Positions 1 through 8,953 of a DNA stretch of 37,625 nt are shown here, piece by piece. The stretch is from JBGTIS01 sp041745535. Lineage in GTDB: Bacteria; Bacteroidota; Bacteroidia; Cytophagales; Cyclobacteriaceae. The notes below the pieces were generated by a model, which saw nothing but the letters and a program-made list of their open reading frames with translations, made no database searches and had not been told where the DNA came from. The first letter of the stretch is position 1, and each line of letters opens with the position of its first letter. The translations under genes were made by a program, and so were the position numbers. The stretch is from positions 1 to 37,625 of the forward strand of contig JBGTIS010000341.1 of NCBI GenBank assembly GCA_041745535.1, read 5' to 3'.

Positions 1-212
1 AAGACTGATCTTGTGCCCGCGGCACACAAAACCACTGAAAATTGTGCTTTGGCGTGGTAATCCGCTGAGGTTACGGCTTACAAAAACCAACTCATCCAAG
101 ATATTCTAACATTAAATAGGTTAACCTAAAGGTCAGCCTAACTATTAACGAATAACTTTTAGAGTCCAATCTTCGCTCTTACCACCTGATCAATTAGCTT
201 CAAGGAAGTATT
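1..212. other. Window edge, no gene recognised
   Basis: No convincing coding region was found on either strand. The one notable sequence is an 18-nt match at 144-161 to the intergenic element at 22346-22363. It is followed by a short pyrimidine-rich CTTCG/CTCTTACC stretch that resembles the right arm of that element. The rest is unassigned. Confidence 0.5.
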
Positions 213-1298
213 TCAAATATAATTTCCGCCTTTATTGGCTTTGGCCTCATTGATAAATGTTCTGAGATGATCTTCCATTTCTTTCGGGCAAATGAGCAAC
301 ACATTGTCGCAATCGGCCACCAGATATCCTTCCAGATTCTGCACTACAATCAGCTTTTCACCGGTTCCTTTAATAAAACAGTTCTTACTGTCATGCACAA
401 TGGCATTGCCTTCCACAATGTTATTCAATGCGTCTTTTTCTCTGATTTCATGCAAACCCGTCCAGGAATTCAAAGCTGACCAGCCGAATTTTCCAAACAG
501 CACATATACGTTGTCTTCTTTTTCCAGCACCCCAAAACTCATAGATGTGTTTTTGCACTGGGTGTAGGCCTCATGCACAATACTATTTTCCCGTTTGGTA
601 AAAAAGTGATCTTTGTTTTCCTCAAAAACCTCTGCCAGATCAGGTAAAAATTTTTCAAAAACCTGAATCATAGCCTGGATTTGTCCTACATAAATTCCGG
701 AATTCCAAACAAAATCGCCACTATCCAAAAATAGCCTGGCAAGTTCTTTTTGAGGCTTTTCCGTAAAGGTTTTTACTTTTTTAATCACCTCATGCTTGTC
801 GTCTTCATGGTATTGTATATAGCCAAACCGGGTTTCAGCTTTGTAGGGTTTGATACCCAATGCTAATAACTTGCTTGTATTGGAAACAAAAGAAATTGCC
901 GTACGGATATCGCGGATAAAAGCCAGTTCACCAAAAATGGCATGATCAGCCGGAGTAGCGATAATAACCGCATCCGGGTTGGCCTGCCTGATTTTATAGC
1001 AGGCATACGCTATCGGGGGTGCGGAATTTCTTCGGAAAGGTTCAAGTAAAACCTGATTAGGCTGAATATCGGGCAGTTGTTGAGTAACCAAATGCGATAA
1101 TTCGGTTCGTGTAGTTACATAAATCTGGTCTTTATGGCAAAACTCCAAAGCACGTTCATAAGAGATCTGTAATAAAGATTTTCCGATACCTAATAAATCC
1201 AGAAACTGTTTAGGGTGCTGTTCCCTGCTGTAAGGCCAGAATCTTCCACTTGTATTAGAGGTAGTTGTAATAACAACAAAAGTATTAGCCTTATTCAT
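213..1298 (-). CDS. Mannose-1-phosphate guanylyltransferase-like protein with altered signature loop
   Basis: A 361-residue nucleotidyltransferase of the ManC/GDP-mannose pyrophosphorylase type, which would make GDP-mannose from mannose 1-phosphate and GTP in the cytoplasm. Family features present are RFWPYSR and HPKQFLD near residues 19-32, EPFRRNSAPPIAYA (86-99), the ATPADHAI strand (about 114-121), FTEKP (about 177-181) and FVWNSGIY (about 196-203). The usual glycine-rich loop before RFWP (MAGGxGxR) is replaced by TTTSNTSGR and is one residue longer, so GTP binding or activity may be changed. The ATG at 1298 lies close to the first conserved strand. It is divergent from recQ across 234 bp. 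The family assignment is firm; enzymatic activity is uncertain. Confidence 0.85.
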   Translation of the reverse strand: MNKANTFVVITTTSNTSGRFWPYSREQHPKQFLDLLGIGKSLLQISYERALEFCHKDQIYVTTRTELSHLVTQQLPDIQPNQVLLEPFRRNSAPPIAYACYKIRQANPDAVIIATPADHAIFGELAFIRDIRTAISFVSNTSKLLALGIKPYKAETRFGYIQYHEDDKHEVIKKVKTFTEKPQKELARLFLDSGDFVWNSGIYVGQIQAMIQVFEKFLPDLAEVFEENKDHFFTKRENSIVHEAYTQCKNTSMSFGVLEKEDNVYVLFGKFGWSALNSWTGLHEIREKDALNNIVEGNAIVHDSKNCFIKGTGEKLIVVQNLEGYLVADCDNVLLICPKEMEDHLRTFINEAKANKGGNYI

Positions 1299-1532
1299 GG
1301 GTTTGCTTTCAACCTTCTTTCAAACTAAATTATGGTTAAAGTGCTTTTTTATTTAAATTTTTAAGAAACAAAAAATCAGAATTCCAGTAAAAAGTAGAGT
1401 GACAAAAATATTAATAACGTCTGATGGAAATTTTTCTATAAGATACGCATATCCTTACAATTTTATTAATATTTTTTAGTAATTTCAACTGATTGAATTT
1501 AAAAGCAGATCAGGATTTATTAATATCTAACA

Positions 1533-3734
1533 ATGATAACTGAACAAGTAGATTACCTCAGAGAAAACTTAAAAAAATTCTTTGGATACAGTAACTTTAG
1601 AGGCAACCAGGAAATTATAATTAAAAGTATTCTCAACAGAAAAAACACTTTCGTTATTATGCCTACCGGGGCAGGCAAGTCGCTTTGCTATCAATTGCCC
1701 GCCATATTACAAGAAGGAGTAACCGTAGTAATTTCTCCACTGATCGCACTCATGAAAAACCAGGTCGATCAGTTAAATGCATTTAACATAGACGCGGAGT
1801 TCTTAAATTCTACCCTATCCAAGTCGGAAGCTACCAAAATAAAAAAAGATGTACTATCGGGAAAGGTAAAATTATTATACGTAGCACCCGAATCGCTTAC
1901 GAAAGAAGATTATATCAAATTTCTTAAAGAGGCCAGCGTCGCGTTTGTCGCTGTAGACGAAGCGCATTGTATTTCAGAATGGGGGCATGACTTCCGACCT
2001 GAGTACAGGCGCATCCGTTCCATAATCAAAGAGTTGGGCGATGTACCTATCATAGCCTTAACAGCCACCGCTACGCCAAAAGTACAAATCGATATTCAGA
2101 AAAACCTTCAGATGGAAGAAGCGGAAGTTTTTAAATCATCTTTTAACAGGGAAAATCTGTATTATGAGGTAAGGCCTAAAAAAAACGCGAAAAAGCAGCT
2201 TATCCAGTACATTAAAAATCACAAAGGAAAATCAGGGATTATATACTGTTTGAGCCGGAAAAAAGTAGAAGAAATCGCTGAATTTCTACAGGTAAACGAT
2301 ATCAGAGCGGCACCTTACCATGCCGGACTGGACTCAGCCGTGCGCATGCGCAACCAGGATGCTTTTTTGAATGAAGATATAGAAGTGATTGTAGCTACCA
2401 TCGCTTTTGGAATGGGTATTGATAAGCCCGATGTCCGGTATGTAATCCATTATAACGTTCCCAAGTCGTTAGAAGGATATTACCAGGAAACTGGGCGGGC
2501 AGGCCGCGATGGACTGGAAGGCAATTGCATTATGTTTTACAGTTACAATGATATTTTAAAGCTTGAAAAATTTCACAAAGACAAACCGGTTGCCGAACGG
2601 GAAAACGCCAAGGTTCTTTTACAGGAAATGACCTCCTATTCCGAATCTTCTGTTTGTCGTAAAAAACAGCTCCTGCATTATTTTGGCGAATACCTGCCCA
2701 ACGATTGCGGCCACTGCGATAATTGCCTGAAACCCAAAGAGAAATTTGAAGGTCAATCCTACATCACAACTTCGCTGGAAGCTGCCAAACAAACCGGCGA
2801 ACGTTTTGGCATTACCCATCTGGTGCATGTAATCCGAGGTTCAGAAAATCAGTATGTGCAAAGCTATCAGCATGATGAACTGGATATTTTCGGTAAGGGT
2901 GAAGATAAAGATGAAGCTTTCTGGGGGTCTATTGTCCGGCAGGCGCTGCTGAATGAACTACTGGAAAAAGACATCGACCAAATCGGAGTATTAAAAATTA
3001 GTAGAAAAGGCCGCAAGTATCTGGAATCGCCCTACCCTATTTTTCTCTCCAGAGACCACGACTATAGTGATTTGGGCGAAGAAGAAGAACCTGAAACACA
3101 AGGTAGCCTGAACGGTTCCCTGCATGGTAATATTACCGCTTACGATGAAGTGCTGTTTGAGCAGCTCAAAAGCCTGCGGAAAGAGATTGGCAAGAAGAAA
3201 AATCTGCCTCCTTATGTCATTTTTCAGGAACCTTCGCTTGAGGAAATGGCCACCACATACCCCACAACCGAGGAGGAACTGGCCAAAGTAAATGGTGTAG
3301 GCATGGGAAAGGTATCTAAATTTGGTAAGCCTTTTATGGAATTGATTAAACAATACGTGGAGGAAAATGACATTGTTACCGCTTCCGACGTGCTGATCAA
3401 GTCAACGATTAATAAATCTAAAATAAAAATTTTTATTATCCAGCAGATCGATATGAAAACTGATTTGGAAGAGATCGCGGAAGCCAAGTCGCTGACCATG
3501 GAACAGCTTATAGAGGAAATCGAACATATTTGCTACTCAGGCACCAGGCTCAATATAGATTATTATATTGATCAGATTATGGACGATGACCGACAGGAAG
3601 ACCTGTATGAGTATTTCATGAATACCGAAACCGATAGTATTACAGCAGCTTTGGAAGAGTTGGGAGATGAAGAGTACAGTGAGGAAGAACTGAGGCTGAT
3701 GCGTATTAAATTTCTTTCTGAATATGCCAATTGA
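1533..3734 (+). CDS. recQ: ATP-dependent DNA helicase RecQ
   Basis: A 733-residue superfamily 2 helicase that unwinds DNA 3' to 5' in recombination and replication-fork repair. In order it shows Walker A PTGAGKS (44-50), DEAH (142-145) followed by the RecQ signature CISEWGHDFRPEYR, a helicase C domain with QETGRAGRDG (318-327), and a zinc-binding module with C375, C392, C395 and C398. A winged-helix RQC region follows, then an HRDC domain at about 545-620 (LRKEIGKKKNLPPYVIF ... VNGVGMGKVSKFG). About 110 acidic residues extend beyond the HRDC domain, as in many Bacteroidota RecQ proteins. The ATG at 1533 gives an N-terminus of family-typical length. No Shine-Dalgarno sequence is visible. Confidence 0.95.
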   Translation: MITEQVDYLRENLKKFFGYSNFRGNQEIIIKSILNRKNTFVIMPTGAGKSLCYQLPAILQEGVTVVISPLIALMKNQVDQLNAFNIDAEFLNSTLSKSEATKIKKDVLSGKVKLLYVAPESLTKEDYIKFLKEASVAFVAVDEAHCISEWGHDFRPEYRRIRSIIKELGDVPIIALTATATPKVQIDIQKNLQMEEAEVFKSSFNRENLYYEVRPKKNAKKQLIQYIKNHKGKSGIIYCLSRKKVEEIAEFLQVNDIRAAPYHAGLDSAVRMRNQDAFLNEDIEVIVATIAFGMGIDKPDVRYVIHYNVPKSLEGYYQETGRAGRDGLEGNCIMFYSYNDILKLEKFHKDKPVAERENAKVLLQEMTSYSESSVCRKKQLLHYFGEYLPNDCGHCDNCLKPKEKFEGQSYITTSLEAAKQTGERFGITHLVHVIRGSENQYVQSYQHDELDIFGKGEDKDEAFWGSIVRQALLNELLEKDIDQIGVLKISRKGRKYLESPYPIFLSRDHDYSDLGEEEEPETQGSLNGSLHGNITAYDEVLFEQLKSLRKEIGKKKNLPPYVIFQEPSLEEMATTYPTTEEELAKVNGVGMGKVSKFGKPFMELIKQYVEENDIVTASDVLIKSTINKSKIKIFIIQQIDMKTDLEEIAEAKSLTMEQLIEEIEHICYSGTRLNIDYYIDQIMDDDRQEDLYEYFMNTETDSITAALEELGDEEYSEEELRLMRIKFLSEYAN

Positions 3735-3748
3735 TGGTTTTTGGTTAA

Positions 3749-3797
3749 TTGTTGTTTGTTCGTAATTACTTGTGTAACTATCGACAAATAACTTTTA
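3749..3797 (+). repeat. Degenerate copy of the AATAACTTTTA intergenic repeat
   Basis: Between recQ and purD. It shares a TTGTTTGTTCGTAAT...TTGTGTAA left part and a CAAATAACTTTTA right part with the element at 22293-22363, but the inverted repeat has decayed. It is read as a remnant of the same dispersed family. Confidence 0.45.
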
Positions 3798-3905
3798 ACC
3801 TTAAACCCAAATCATCATTTCCCTATCTAATTCTTTTCAAATTACCGGTATTTCAGTTAATTGCGGTGCTTTATTAAAATAACCAAAACCTGTAAAAAAC
3901 CGCAG

Positions 3906-5201
3906 ATGAATATTCTAATACTAGGTTCGGGAGGTAGAGAACACGCTTTAGCCTGGAAAATTAACCAAAGTCAGCAATGTGAACAGCTTTTTGTAGCCCC
4001 GGGTAATGCAGGTACCACTGGATTTGCCAAAAATGTAAATCTGACCATTGATAACCCTGAGAAGTTCGAAGCCATCAAAACCTTTATTCTTTCAGAAAAT
4101 ATTGATTTGATAATAGTAGGTCCGGAAGCTCCTTTGGTGGCTGGCATTACCGATTATCTGGAAACCCAGCACGAATTGAAAGGATTGGCTGTTGTGGGTC
4201 CTGGCAAAGAAGGCGCGCGCCTGGAAGGCAGCAAAGATTTCGCGAAAACTTTTATGCATAAATATCAAATTCCTACAGCCCGTTCCCAAACGTTTACCAA
4301 AAACGAACTGAAAGAAGGACTGGCTTATCTGAAGTCGCAATCGTTACCCATTGTATTGAAAGCCGACGGCCTGGCAGCAGGAAAAGGTGTGTTAATTTGT
4401 AGTACCCTGGAAGAAGCCCAAACTGGTTTAGAAGAAATGCTGGCCCACAGGAAATTTGGCGAAGCCAGTGCGAAAGTAGTGATCGAAACTTTCCTGGATG
4501 GCATTGAGCTTTCCGTGTTCGTGCTTACAGACGGAAAAAGCTATAAAATACTTCCTGAAGCCAAAGATTATAAACGCATTGGCGATGGCGATACAGGCCC
4601 CAACACTGGTGGTATGGGCGCCGTTTCTCCGGTACCTTTTGCTAATGCTGATTTTATGAATAAAGTGGAAAAGCAGGTTATTCAGCCTACTATTAAAGGG
4701 TTGGCAGCCGAAAACATTACCTACCGGGGATTTATTTTTATCGGACTGATGAATGTGCAGGGTAACCCGTATGTAATTGAGTACAACGTACGCATGGGCG
4801 ATCCGGAAACCCAGGTAGTAATTCCGCGCATCAAAAGCGATCTGTTACCACTTTTGTCAGCCGCAGCCACCGGGCACCTGGATACAGCTTCTTTTGAGGT
4901 TTCAGAGACTGTAGCCACTACGGTAGTGATGGCTTCAGGTGGTTACCCGGATGCGTACGAAAAAGGTAAAGCCATTACGGGAATACCAGCAGCAGATAAA
5001 GCGTCGATAGTTTTCCATGCCGGCACTACCCTACAGGATAACCAGATTGCTACCAATGGGGGAAGAGTGCTTACCGTTACTGGTCTGGGTACCAGCATGC
5101 GTGAAGCTTTGCGGCATAGTTATGAAACCGTGAGAAAAATTTCCTGGGAAGGTGTTCAATACAGAAATGATATTGGACAGGATTTAATACGATTAATGTA
5201 A
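3906..5201 (+). CDS. purD: Phosphoribosylamine--glycine ligase
   Basis: A 431-residue GARS enzyme that joins glycine to 5-phosphoribosylamine with ATP, the second step of purine synthesis. It shows the N-terminal MNILILGSGGREHALAW, GPEAPLV, the ATP-grasp segment VLKADGLAAGKGV, the GDGDTGPNTGGMGAVSPVP motif and the metal/ATP site IEYNVRMGDPETQ. The frame stays open 45 nt upstream to an ATG at 3861, but those 15 residues (MRCFIKITK...) have no family counterpart, so the start is placed at 3906. It is a monocistronic housekeeping gene, separated from recQ by a repeat-bearing spacer. Confidence 0.95.
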   Translation: MNILILGSGGREHALAWKINQSQQCEQLFVAPGNAGTTGFAKNVNLTIDNPEKFEAIKTFILSENIDLIIVGPEAPLVAGITDYLETQHELKGLAVVGPGKEGARLEGSKDFAKTFMHKYQIPTARSQTFTKNELKEGLAYLKSQSLPIVLKADGLAAGKGVLICSTLEEAQTGLEEMLAHRKFGEASAKVVIETFLDGIELSVFVLTDGKSYKILPEAKDYKRIGDGDTGPNTGGMGAVSPVPFANADFMNKVEKQVIQPTIKGLAAENITYRGFIFIGLMNVQGNPYVIEYNVRMGDPETQVVIPRIKSDLLPLLSAAATGHLDTASFEVSETVATTVVMASGGYPDAYEKGKAITGIPAADKASIVFHAGTTLQDNQIATNGGRVLTVTGLGTSMREALRHSYETVRKISWEGVQYRNDIGQDLIRLM

Positions 5202-5299
5202 GAAAGCTAAGGCGGGGCCACCAACGGAACTAATAGCAATTAAATGCAGTTAAAACTCATATTCTGTGTAGTGGTTAAAATAAAACAAGATATCAATAG

Positions 5300-5330
5300 T
5301 TGCTTTGCTCAGTAAAAATTGTATTTTTAG
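5300..5330 (+). promoter_or_regulatory. Candidate promoter for ricT-gldH
   Basis: TTG at 5300-5302, a 19-nt spacer, and TATTTTTA at 5322-5329, which matches the Bacteroidota -7 element TAnnTTTG at 7 of 8 positions. It lies about 145 nt before the ricT start in an AT-rich leader. It is a pattern match only. Confidence 0.3.
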
Positions 5331-5473
5331 CCCTATAGTATTGGTTTTTATTTTTTAAGTAACCTTATAGTTATTATTTCAAAATTAACAGGAGCATCAA
5401 CTTTTTATGTTTGTCTTTTCAACTGAAAGCAGCAAAAATATAGTATGCTCTTTCATCATATAATGCCAAAAGA

Positions 5474-6604
5474 ATGTCAGGATGTAAATCATGTGGATCT
5501 GGTAATGGCACACCTGTTATGGGTTGTAAAAATAACGGAGGATGTCTTACCGGTGGTTGTAACAAAATGAACGTATTTGATTGGCTTTCTAATATGGAAA
5601 TGCCAAAAAATGATATTTTTGATATAGTTGAAGTGCGTTTTAAAGGTGGGAAAAAAGAATTTTTCCGAAATACCAAAGACCTTGAATTATTTATTGGAGA
5701 TCCGGTAATTGTAGATGTGCCCAATGGGTATCACTTGGGGTATGTGTCGTTACAGGGCGAACTGGTACGCCTGCAGATGCAAAAGAAGAAAGTAAAGAAT
5801 AATGACGATATCCATACGCTTTACCGTTTGGCTACACAGCAGGATCTGGATGGCTACGAAAACGTGAAAAAAAGGGAAATGCCCACTTTATTCAGGGCGC
5901 GAACCATTATCGATGAAATGGGCCTTGACATGAAACTGTCTGATGTGGAATATCAGGCTGATAATAATAAGGCTACTTTCTATTATTCGGCCGATAACAG
6001 GGTAGATTTTCGGGAGCTTATTAAAATTCTGGCTACAGAATTTCGCATCAGGGTAGAAATGCGACAGATCAGCCTTCGGCAGGAAGCAGGTCGTTTGGGC
6101 GGTATTGGTTCATGTGGCCGGGAATTGTGCTGCTCAACCTGGCTTTCCGATTTTAAAAGCGTTTCTACTGCCGCAGCCCGGTATCAGAATCTTTCTCTGA
6201 ATCCCAGCAAATTATCCGGACAATGCGGCCGATTGAAGTGCTGCCTGAATTACGAACTGGAAACCTATATGGATGCCCTCGAGGATATTCCAAAAGTAAA
6301 TGGCCCGCTTAAAACTTCTACCGGCAGTGCTTTTTTACAAAAAACGGATATCTTTCGAAAAATTATGTGGTTTTCTTATGAAGAAGAAAGCACCTGGTAC
6401 CCGCTGGAAACACAAAGGGTAAATGAGATTTTGAAAATAAACGCGAGAGGAGAAGTGCCTCAGAGTTTAGTGAAAGATGAAGTTCCGCGAACACCTTCAC
6501 TGAAAATTAAAAATGAGGAATTGGAAAAACTGGATAATAAATATAAAAAGAAGAAAAAGCGCAGGAAAAAACCTTTTACCAATCATAACAACAAAAACAA
6601 GTAG
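5474..6604 (+). CDS. ricT: RicT/YaaT-type PSP1 domain protein
   Basis: A 376-residue PSP1 C-terminal domain protein. RicT (YaaT) in Bacillus is part of a complex that binds iron-sulfur clusters and affects RNA processing; the role in Bacteroidota is less defined. The N-terminus is cysteine-rich (C4, C7, C18, C24, C29), and the core holds the family cysteine clusters GGIGSCGRELCCSTW and GQCGRLKCCLNYE at about 212-260. The C-terminus is a lysine/arginine-rich tail (about 355-376) that could contact nucleic acid. The start at 5474 keeps the N-terminal cysteine cluster. It is followed after 27 bp by gldH, a neighbour pair common in gliding Bacteroidota, so the two are probably co-transcribed. Confidence 0.85.
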   Translation: MSGCKSCGSGNGTPVMGCKNNGGCLTGGCNKMNVFDWLSNMEMPKNDIFDIVEVRFKGGKKEFFRNTKDLELFIGDPVIVDVPNGYHLGYVSLQGELVRLQMQKKKVKNNDDIHTLYRLATQQDLDGYENVKKREMPTLFRARTIIDEMGLDMKLSDVEYQADNNKATFYYSADNRVDFRELIKILATEFRIRVEMRQISLRQEAGRLGGIGSCGRELCCSTWLSDFKSVSTAAARYQNLSLNPSKLSGQCGRLKCCLNYELETYMDALEDIPKVNGPLKTSTGSAFLQKTDIFRKIMWFSYEEESTWYPLETQRVNEILKINARGEVPQSLVKDEVPRTPSLKIKNEELEKLDNKYKKKKKRRKKPFTNHNNKNK

Positions 6605-6631
6605 CTATCCCAGTTCATAGCATTCAGTGTA

Positions 6632-7198
6632 ATGAAATATTTTTATTGTAAATGGGCTAATCCGGAAAGGAAAAACCGTTTTAGTCCTTTTTTGGTATTT
6701 TTTATTTTCATGCTTTTATTATCTGGCTGTTTTGATGACAGCCGGATTTATGAAAAAAATGTGGATTTCAGCGGCAAATACTGGGACATAGATACCGTTC
6801 CTGAGTTTGAATTTATAATTCAGGATACTGCCAAAGCATATAATATTTACTGGAACGTACGCAATACCGTATCTTATCCTTTCCGTAACCTGTATTTAAC
6901 CTATTATATGGAAGATACCTTAGGTAATCAGGTGTCTTCCAATCTGCATGACATGACCTTATTTGATCCAGTTACCGGTAAACCATATGGTAGCGGCTCT
7001 GGTGATATTTTTGATCATCAGTTTCTCGCCTTACCCGACCAGAAGTTTGAAAAAACCGGTAAGTATAAAATTAAGCTCAAACAATATATGCGTATGGATT
7101 CTTTACCCGAAGTTTTATCGGTAGGCATTCGGGTTGAAGAAGCAGTACCCAAAGAACCCGGTTGGAAAATCCAGCATGAGCCACCACCCGGTTCTTAA
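6632..7198 (+). CDS. gldH: Gliding motility lipoprotein GldH
   Basis: A 188-residue predicted outer-membrane or periplasmic lipoprotein needed for gliding in Flavobacterium-type bacteria. A basic N-terminus and hydrophobic stretch (FLVFFIFMLLL) lead to a lipobox LLSGC with the acylated cysteine near residue 33. The mature part matches GldH: a YEKNVDF start, IYWNVRNTVSYPFRNLYL, and a TLFDPVTGKPYGSGSGDIFDH motif typical of the family. It sits 27 bp behind ricT and likely shares its transcript. It converges with the synthase gene at 7238. Confidence 0.9.
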   Translation: MKYFYCKWANPERKNRFSPFLVFFIFMLLLSGCFDDSRIYEKNVDFSGKYWDIDTVPEFEFIIQDTAKAYNIYWNVRNTVSYPFRNLYLTYYMEDTLGNQVSSNLHDMTLFDPVTGKPYGSGSGDIFDHQFLALPDQKFEKTGKYKIKLKQYMRMDSLPEVLSVGIRVEEAVPKEPGWKIQHEPPPGS

Positions 7199-7237
7199 TG
7201 CTGGTAATAGACAGCTTTATAAATTTTGTTCTTAACC

Positions 7238-8749
7238 TTAATCTTTCTCAATTAGGTTAAGCATTTTGATAGTAGCCTTAATAGCGGCAGACGCCTGATC
7301 AGAATCAAGTCCCCGGGTTTTAAATTCTTTTCCGTTCGACCAGGTAATTACCGTTTCTACCAAAGCATCGGTGCGACCACCGGGAGGGATGGTTACATTG
7401 TAATCGATGAGTTTGGGTATTTTTCTATCCAGTGGTTTATAAATTTTTCGCAGCGCCCTCATAAAAGCATCATATTGTCCGTCACCATTGGCCGATGCCT
7501 CATAAATTTGCCCGTTAATTTCGATGCTGAGTGTCGCGGTTGGTTTCAGGTTATGCACATGACACACATAATAATTCTGAATCCTTATTTTTTCTTTGAT
7601 CACCTCACTGCCCAGCACGTCTGAAATAATATAGGGCAGGTCTTCGGTGGTAATACTTTCTTTTTTATCTCCCAGTTCCACTACCCTGCTGGTTACTTTC
7701 CGCATCGATTCCGGTGATAATTCAATGCCCAATTCTTCCAGATTTTTCGCGATACTGGCTTTCCCTGAAGTTTTTCCTAACGCATACTTCCTTTCTCTTC
7801 CAAAACGCTCGGGTGTGAGTTCACTTACATACAAATTACCCTTTTTATCGCCATCGGCATGCACGCCACAGGTTTGTGTGAACACATTTTCACCAATAAT
7901 CGGTTTGTTATCGGCAATCCGGGTTCCGGAAAAGGCTTCTACCATCTGACTGATTTTTTTAAGCTTGGTTTCATCCGTATTGATTTTGGCTTTCAGTTGA
8001 TCTTTCAATACAGCAACCACACTGGACAGTGGGGCATTTCCAGCCCGTTCTCCTAAACCATTTACCGTGGTATGCACGCCTTTCGCGCCTGATTTTACGG
8101 CTGCCAATACGTTAGCCACCGCCAAATCATAATCATTGTGTGTATGGCAATCGAAGTGCAATTGGGGAAACAATTCGATGATTTGACTAAAAAACAGGCA
8201 GGTTTCATCCGGATTAAGCACGCCTAACGTATCGGGTAACATAAACCTTTTAATAGGTTCGTACTGAAGCTCTTTAATTAGCCGCAATACATAGTCAGGC
8301 GAATGGCGCATACCATTTGACCAGTCTTCCAGGTATACATTTACCTGTATTTGCTTTTCCCTAGCATAAGCAATGGCTTGCTTGATATCGGTAAGGTGCT
8401 GCTCGGGTGTTTTTTTCAATTGCCCCTGCAAATGATTTAACGAACCTTTACACAATAAATTAACCACCTGCGCGCCTGCCTGTTTAATCCAATTCAGCGA
8501 GTGCGTACCGTCTACAAACCCAAGTACCTCTATCCGGTCAATATATCCTTTTTCTCTGGCCCACTGGGTGATTTTTTGTACCGCTTCCAGTTCTCCTTCC
8601 GAAATTCGGGCAGATGCCACCTCAATTCTATCAACTTTTACTTCTTCCAGCAGGATTTTCGCGATATTAAGTTTCTCACTGGAAGTAAAGGCTACTCCTG
8701 AGGTTTGTTCACCGTCGCGTAGCGTAGTGTCCATTATTTCTACTTGCAT
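7238..8749 (-). CDS. 2-isopropylmalate / citramalate synthase family protein
   Basis: A 503-residue DRE-TIM metallolyase that condenses acetyl-CoA with a 2-oxo acid, on the leucine or isoleucine route. Catalytic signatures are IMDTTLRDGEQTSG (5-18), the metal-binding HTH pair H202/H204 in CHTHNDYDLA, and NGLGERAGNAPL (about 230-241). The C-terminal ~130 residues are a LeuA dimerisation/allosteric domain (ASANGDGQYDAFMRAL ... PPGGRTDALVET). The sequence resembles the Bacteroidota clade that automated pipelines label either LeuA or CimA. Substrate choice (2-oxoisovalerate or pyruvate) cannot be settled here. It is preceded by a perfect TAnnTTTG-type element 72 nt upstream and stands alone. Confidence 0.85.
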   Translation of the reverse strand: MQVEIMDTTLRDGEQTSGVAFTSSEKLNIAKILLEEVKVDRIEVASARISEGELEAVQKITQWAREKGYIDRIEVLGFVDGTHSLNWIKQAGAQVVNLLCKGSLNHLQGQLKKTPEQHLTDIKQAIAYAREKQIQVNVYLEDWSNGMRHSPDYVLRLIKELQYEPIKRFMLPDTLGVLNPDETCLFFSQIIELFPQLHFDCHTHNDYDLAVANVLAAVKSGAKGVHTTVNGLGERAGNAPLSSVVAVLKDQLKAKINTDETKLKKISQMVEAFSGTRIADNKPIIGENVFTQTCGVHADGDKKGNLYVSELTPERFGRERKYALGKTSGKASIAKNLEELGIELSPESMRKVTSRVVELGDKKESITTEDLPYIISDVLGSEVIKEKIRIQNYYVCHVHNLKPTATLSIEINGQIYEASANGDGQYDAFMRALRKIYKPLDRKIPKLIDYNVTIPPGGRTDALVETVITWSNGKEFKTRGLDSDQASAAIKATIKMLNLIEKD

Positions 8750-8820
8750 GGCAGTTATTTGTGATGCGACTGATTCTTATATCAGTTAGAAATGAAGCTC
8801 ATTAATTTAAATAATAACTT

Positions 8821-8846
8821 CAAATGTAAATAAAATTAATGGCAAA
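8821..8846 (-). promoter_or_regulatory. Candidate promoter of the LeuA/CimA-family gene
   Basis: On the minus strand TACATTTG (8821-8828) is a perfect TAnnTTTG element and TTTG (8843-8846) could serve as the -33 element. The spacer of 14 nt is shorter than usual. The element lies 72 nt before the ATG. Confidence 0.45.
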
Positions 8847-8861
8847 GATTGAGGTGCAAGC

Positions 8862-8898
8862 CAAAAATTTAGTAAGCCCCGGGCTACCTGAGGCTTAC
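8862..8898 (-). terminator. Candidate terminator after the DUF6807 gene
   Basis: The inverted repeat GTAAGCC (8872-8878) / GGCTTAC (8892-8898), read on the minus strand, is followed a few bases later by a short T run. It lies 55 nt after the DUF6807 stop, at the end of the minus-strand cluster. Confidence 0.5.
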
Positions 8899-8953
8899 TT
8901 TATTCTGATTTAAGAAAAACCGGCTCAATTCAACAGGTTTACTGTTTTCAATT

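Noticed and set aside
1..212. Possible tail or start of a gene at the left edge.
   Set aside because: Short open stretches exist in several frames, but none shows a recognisable protein or start.
3861..3905. Upstream ATG extending purD by 15 residues.
   Set aside because: The extra residues have no counterpart in PurD, and the conserved N-terminus begins at 3906.
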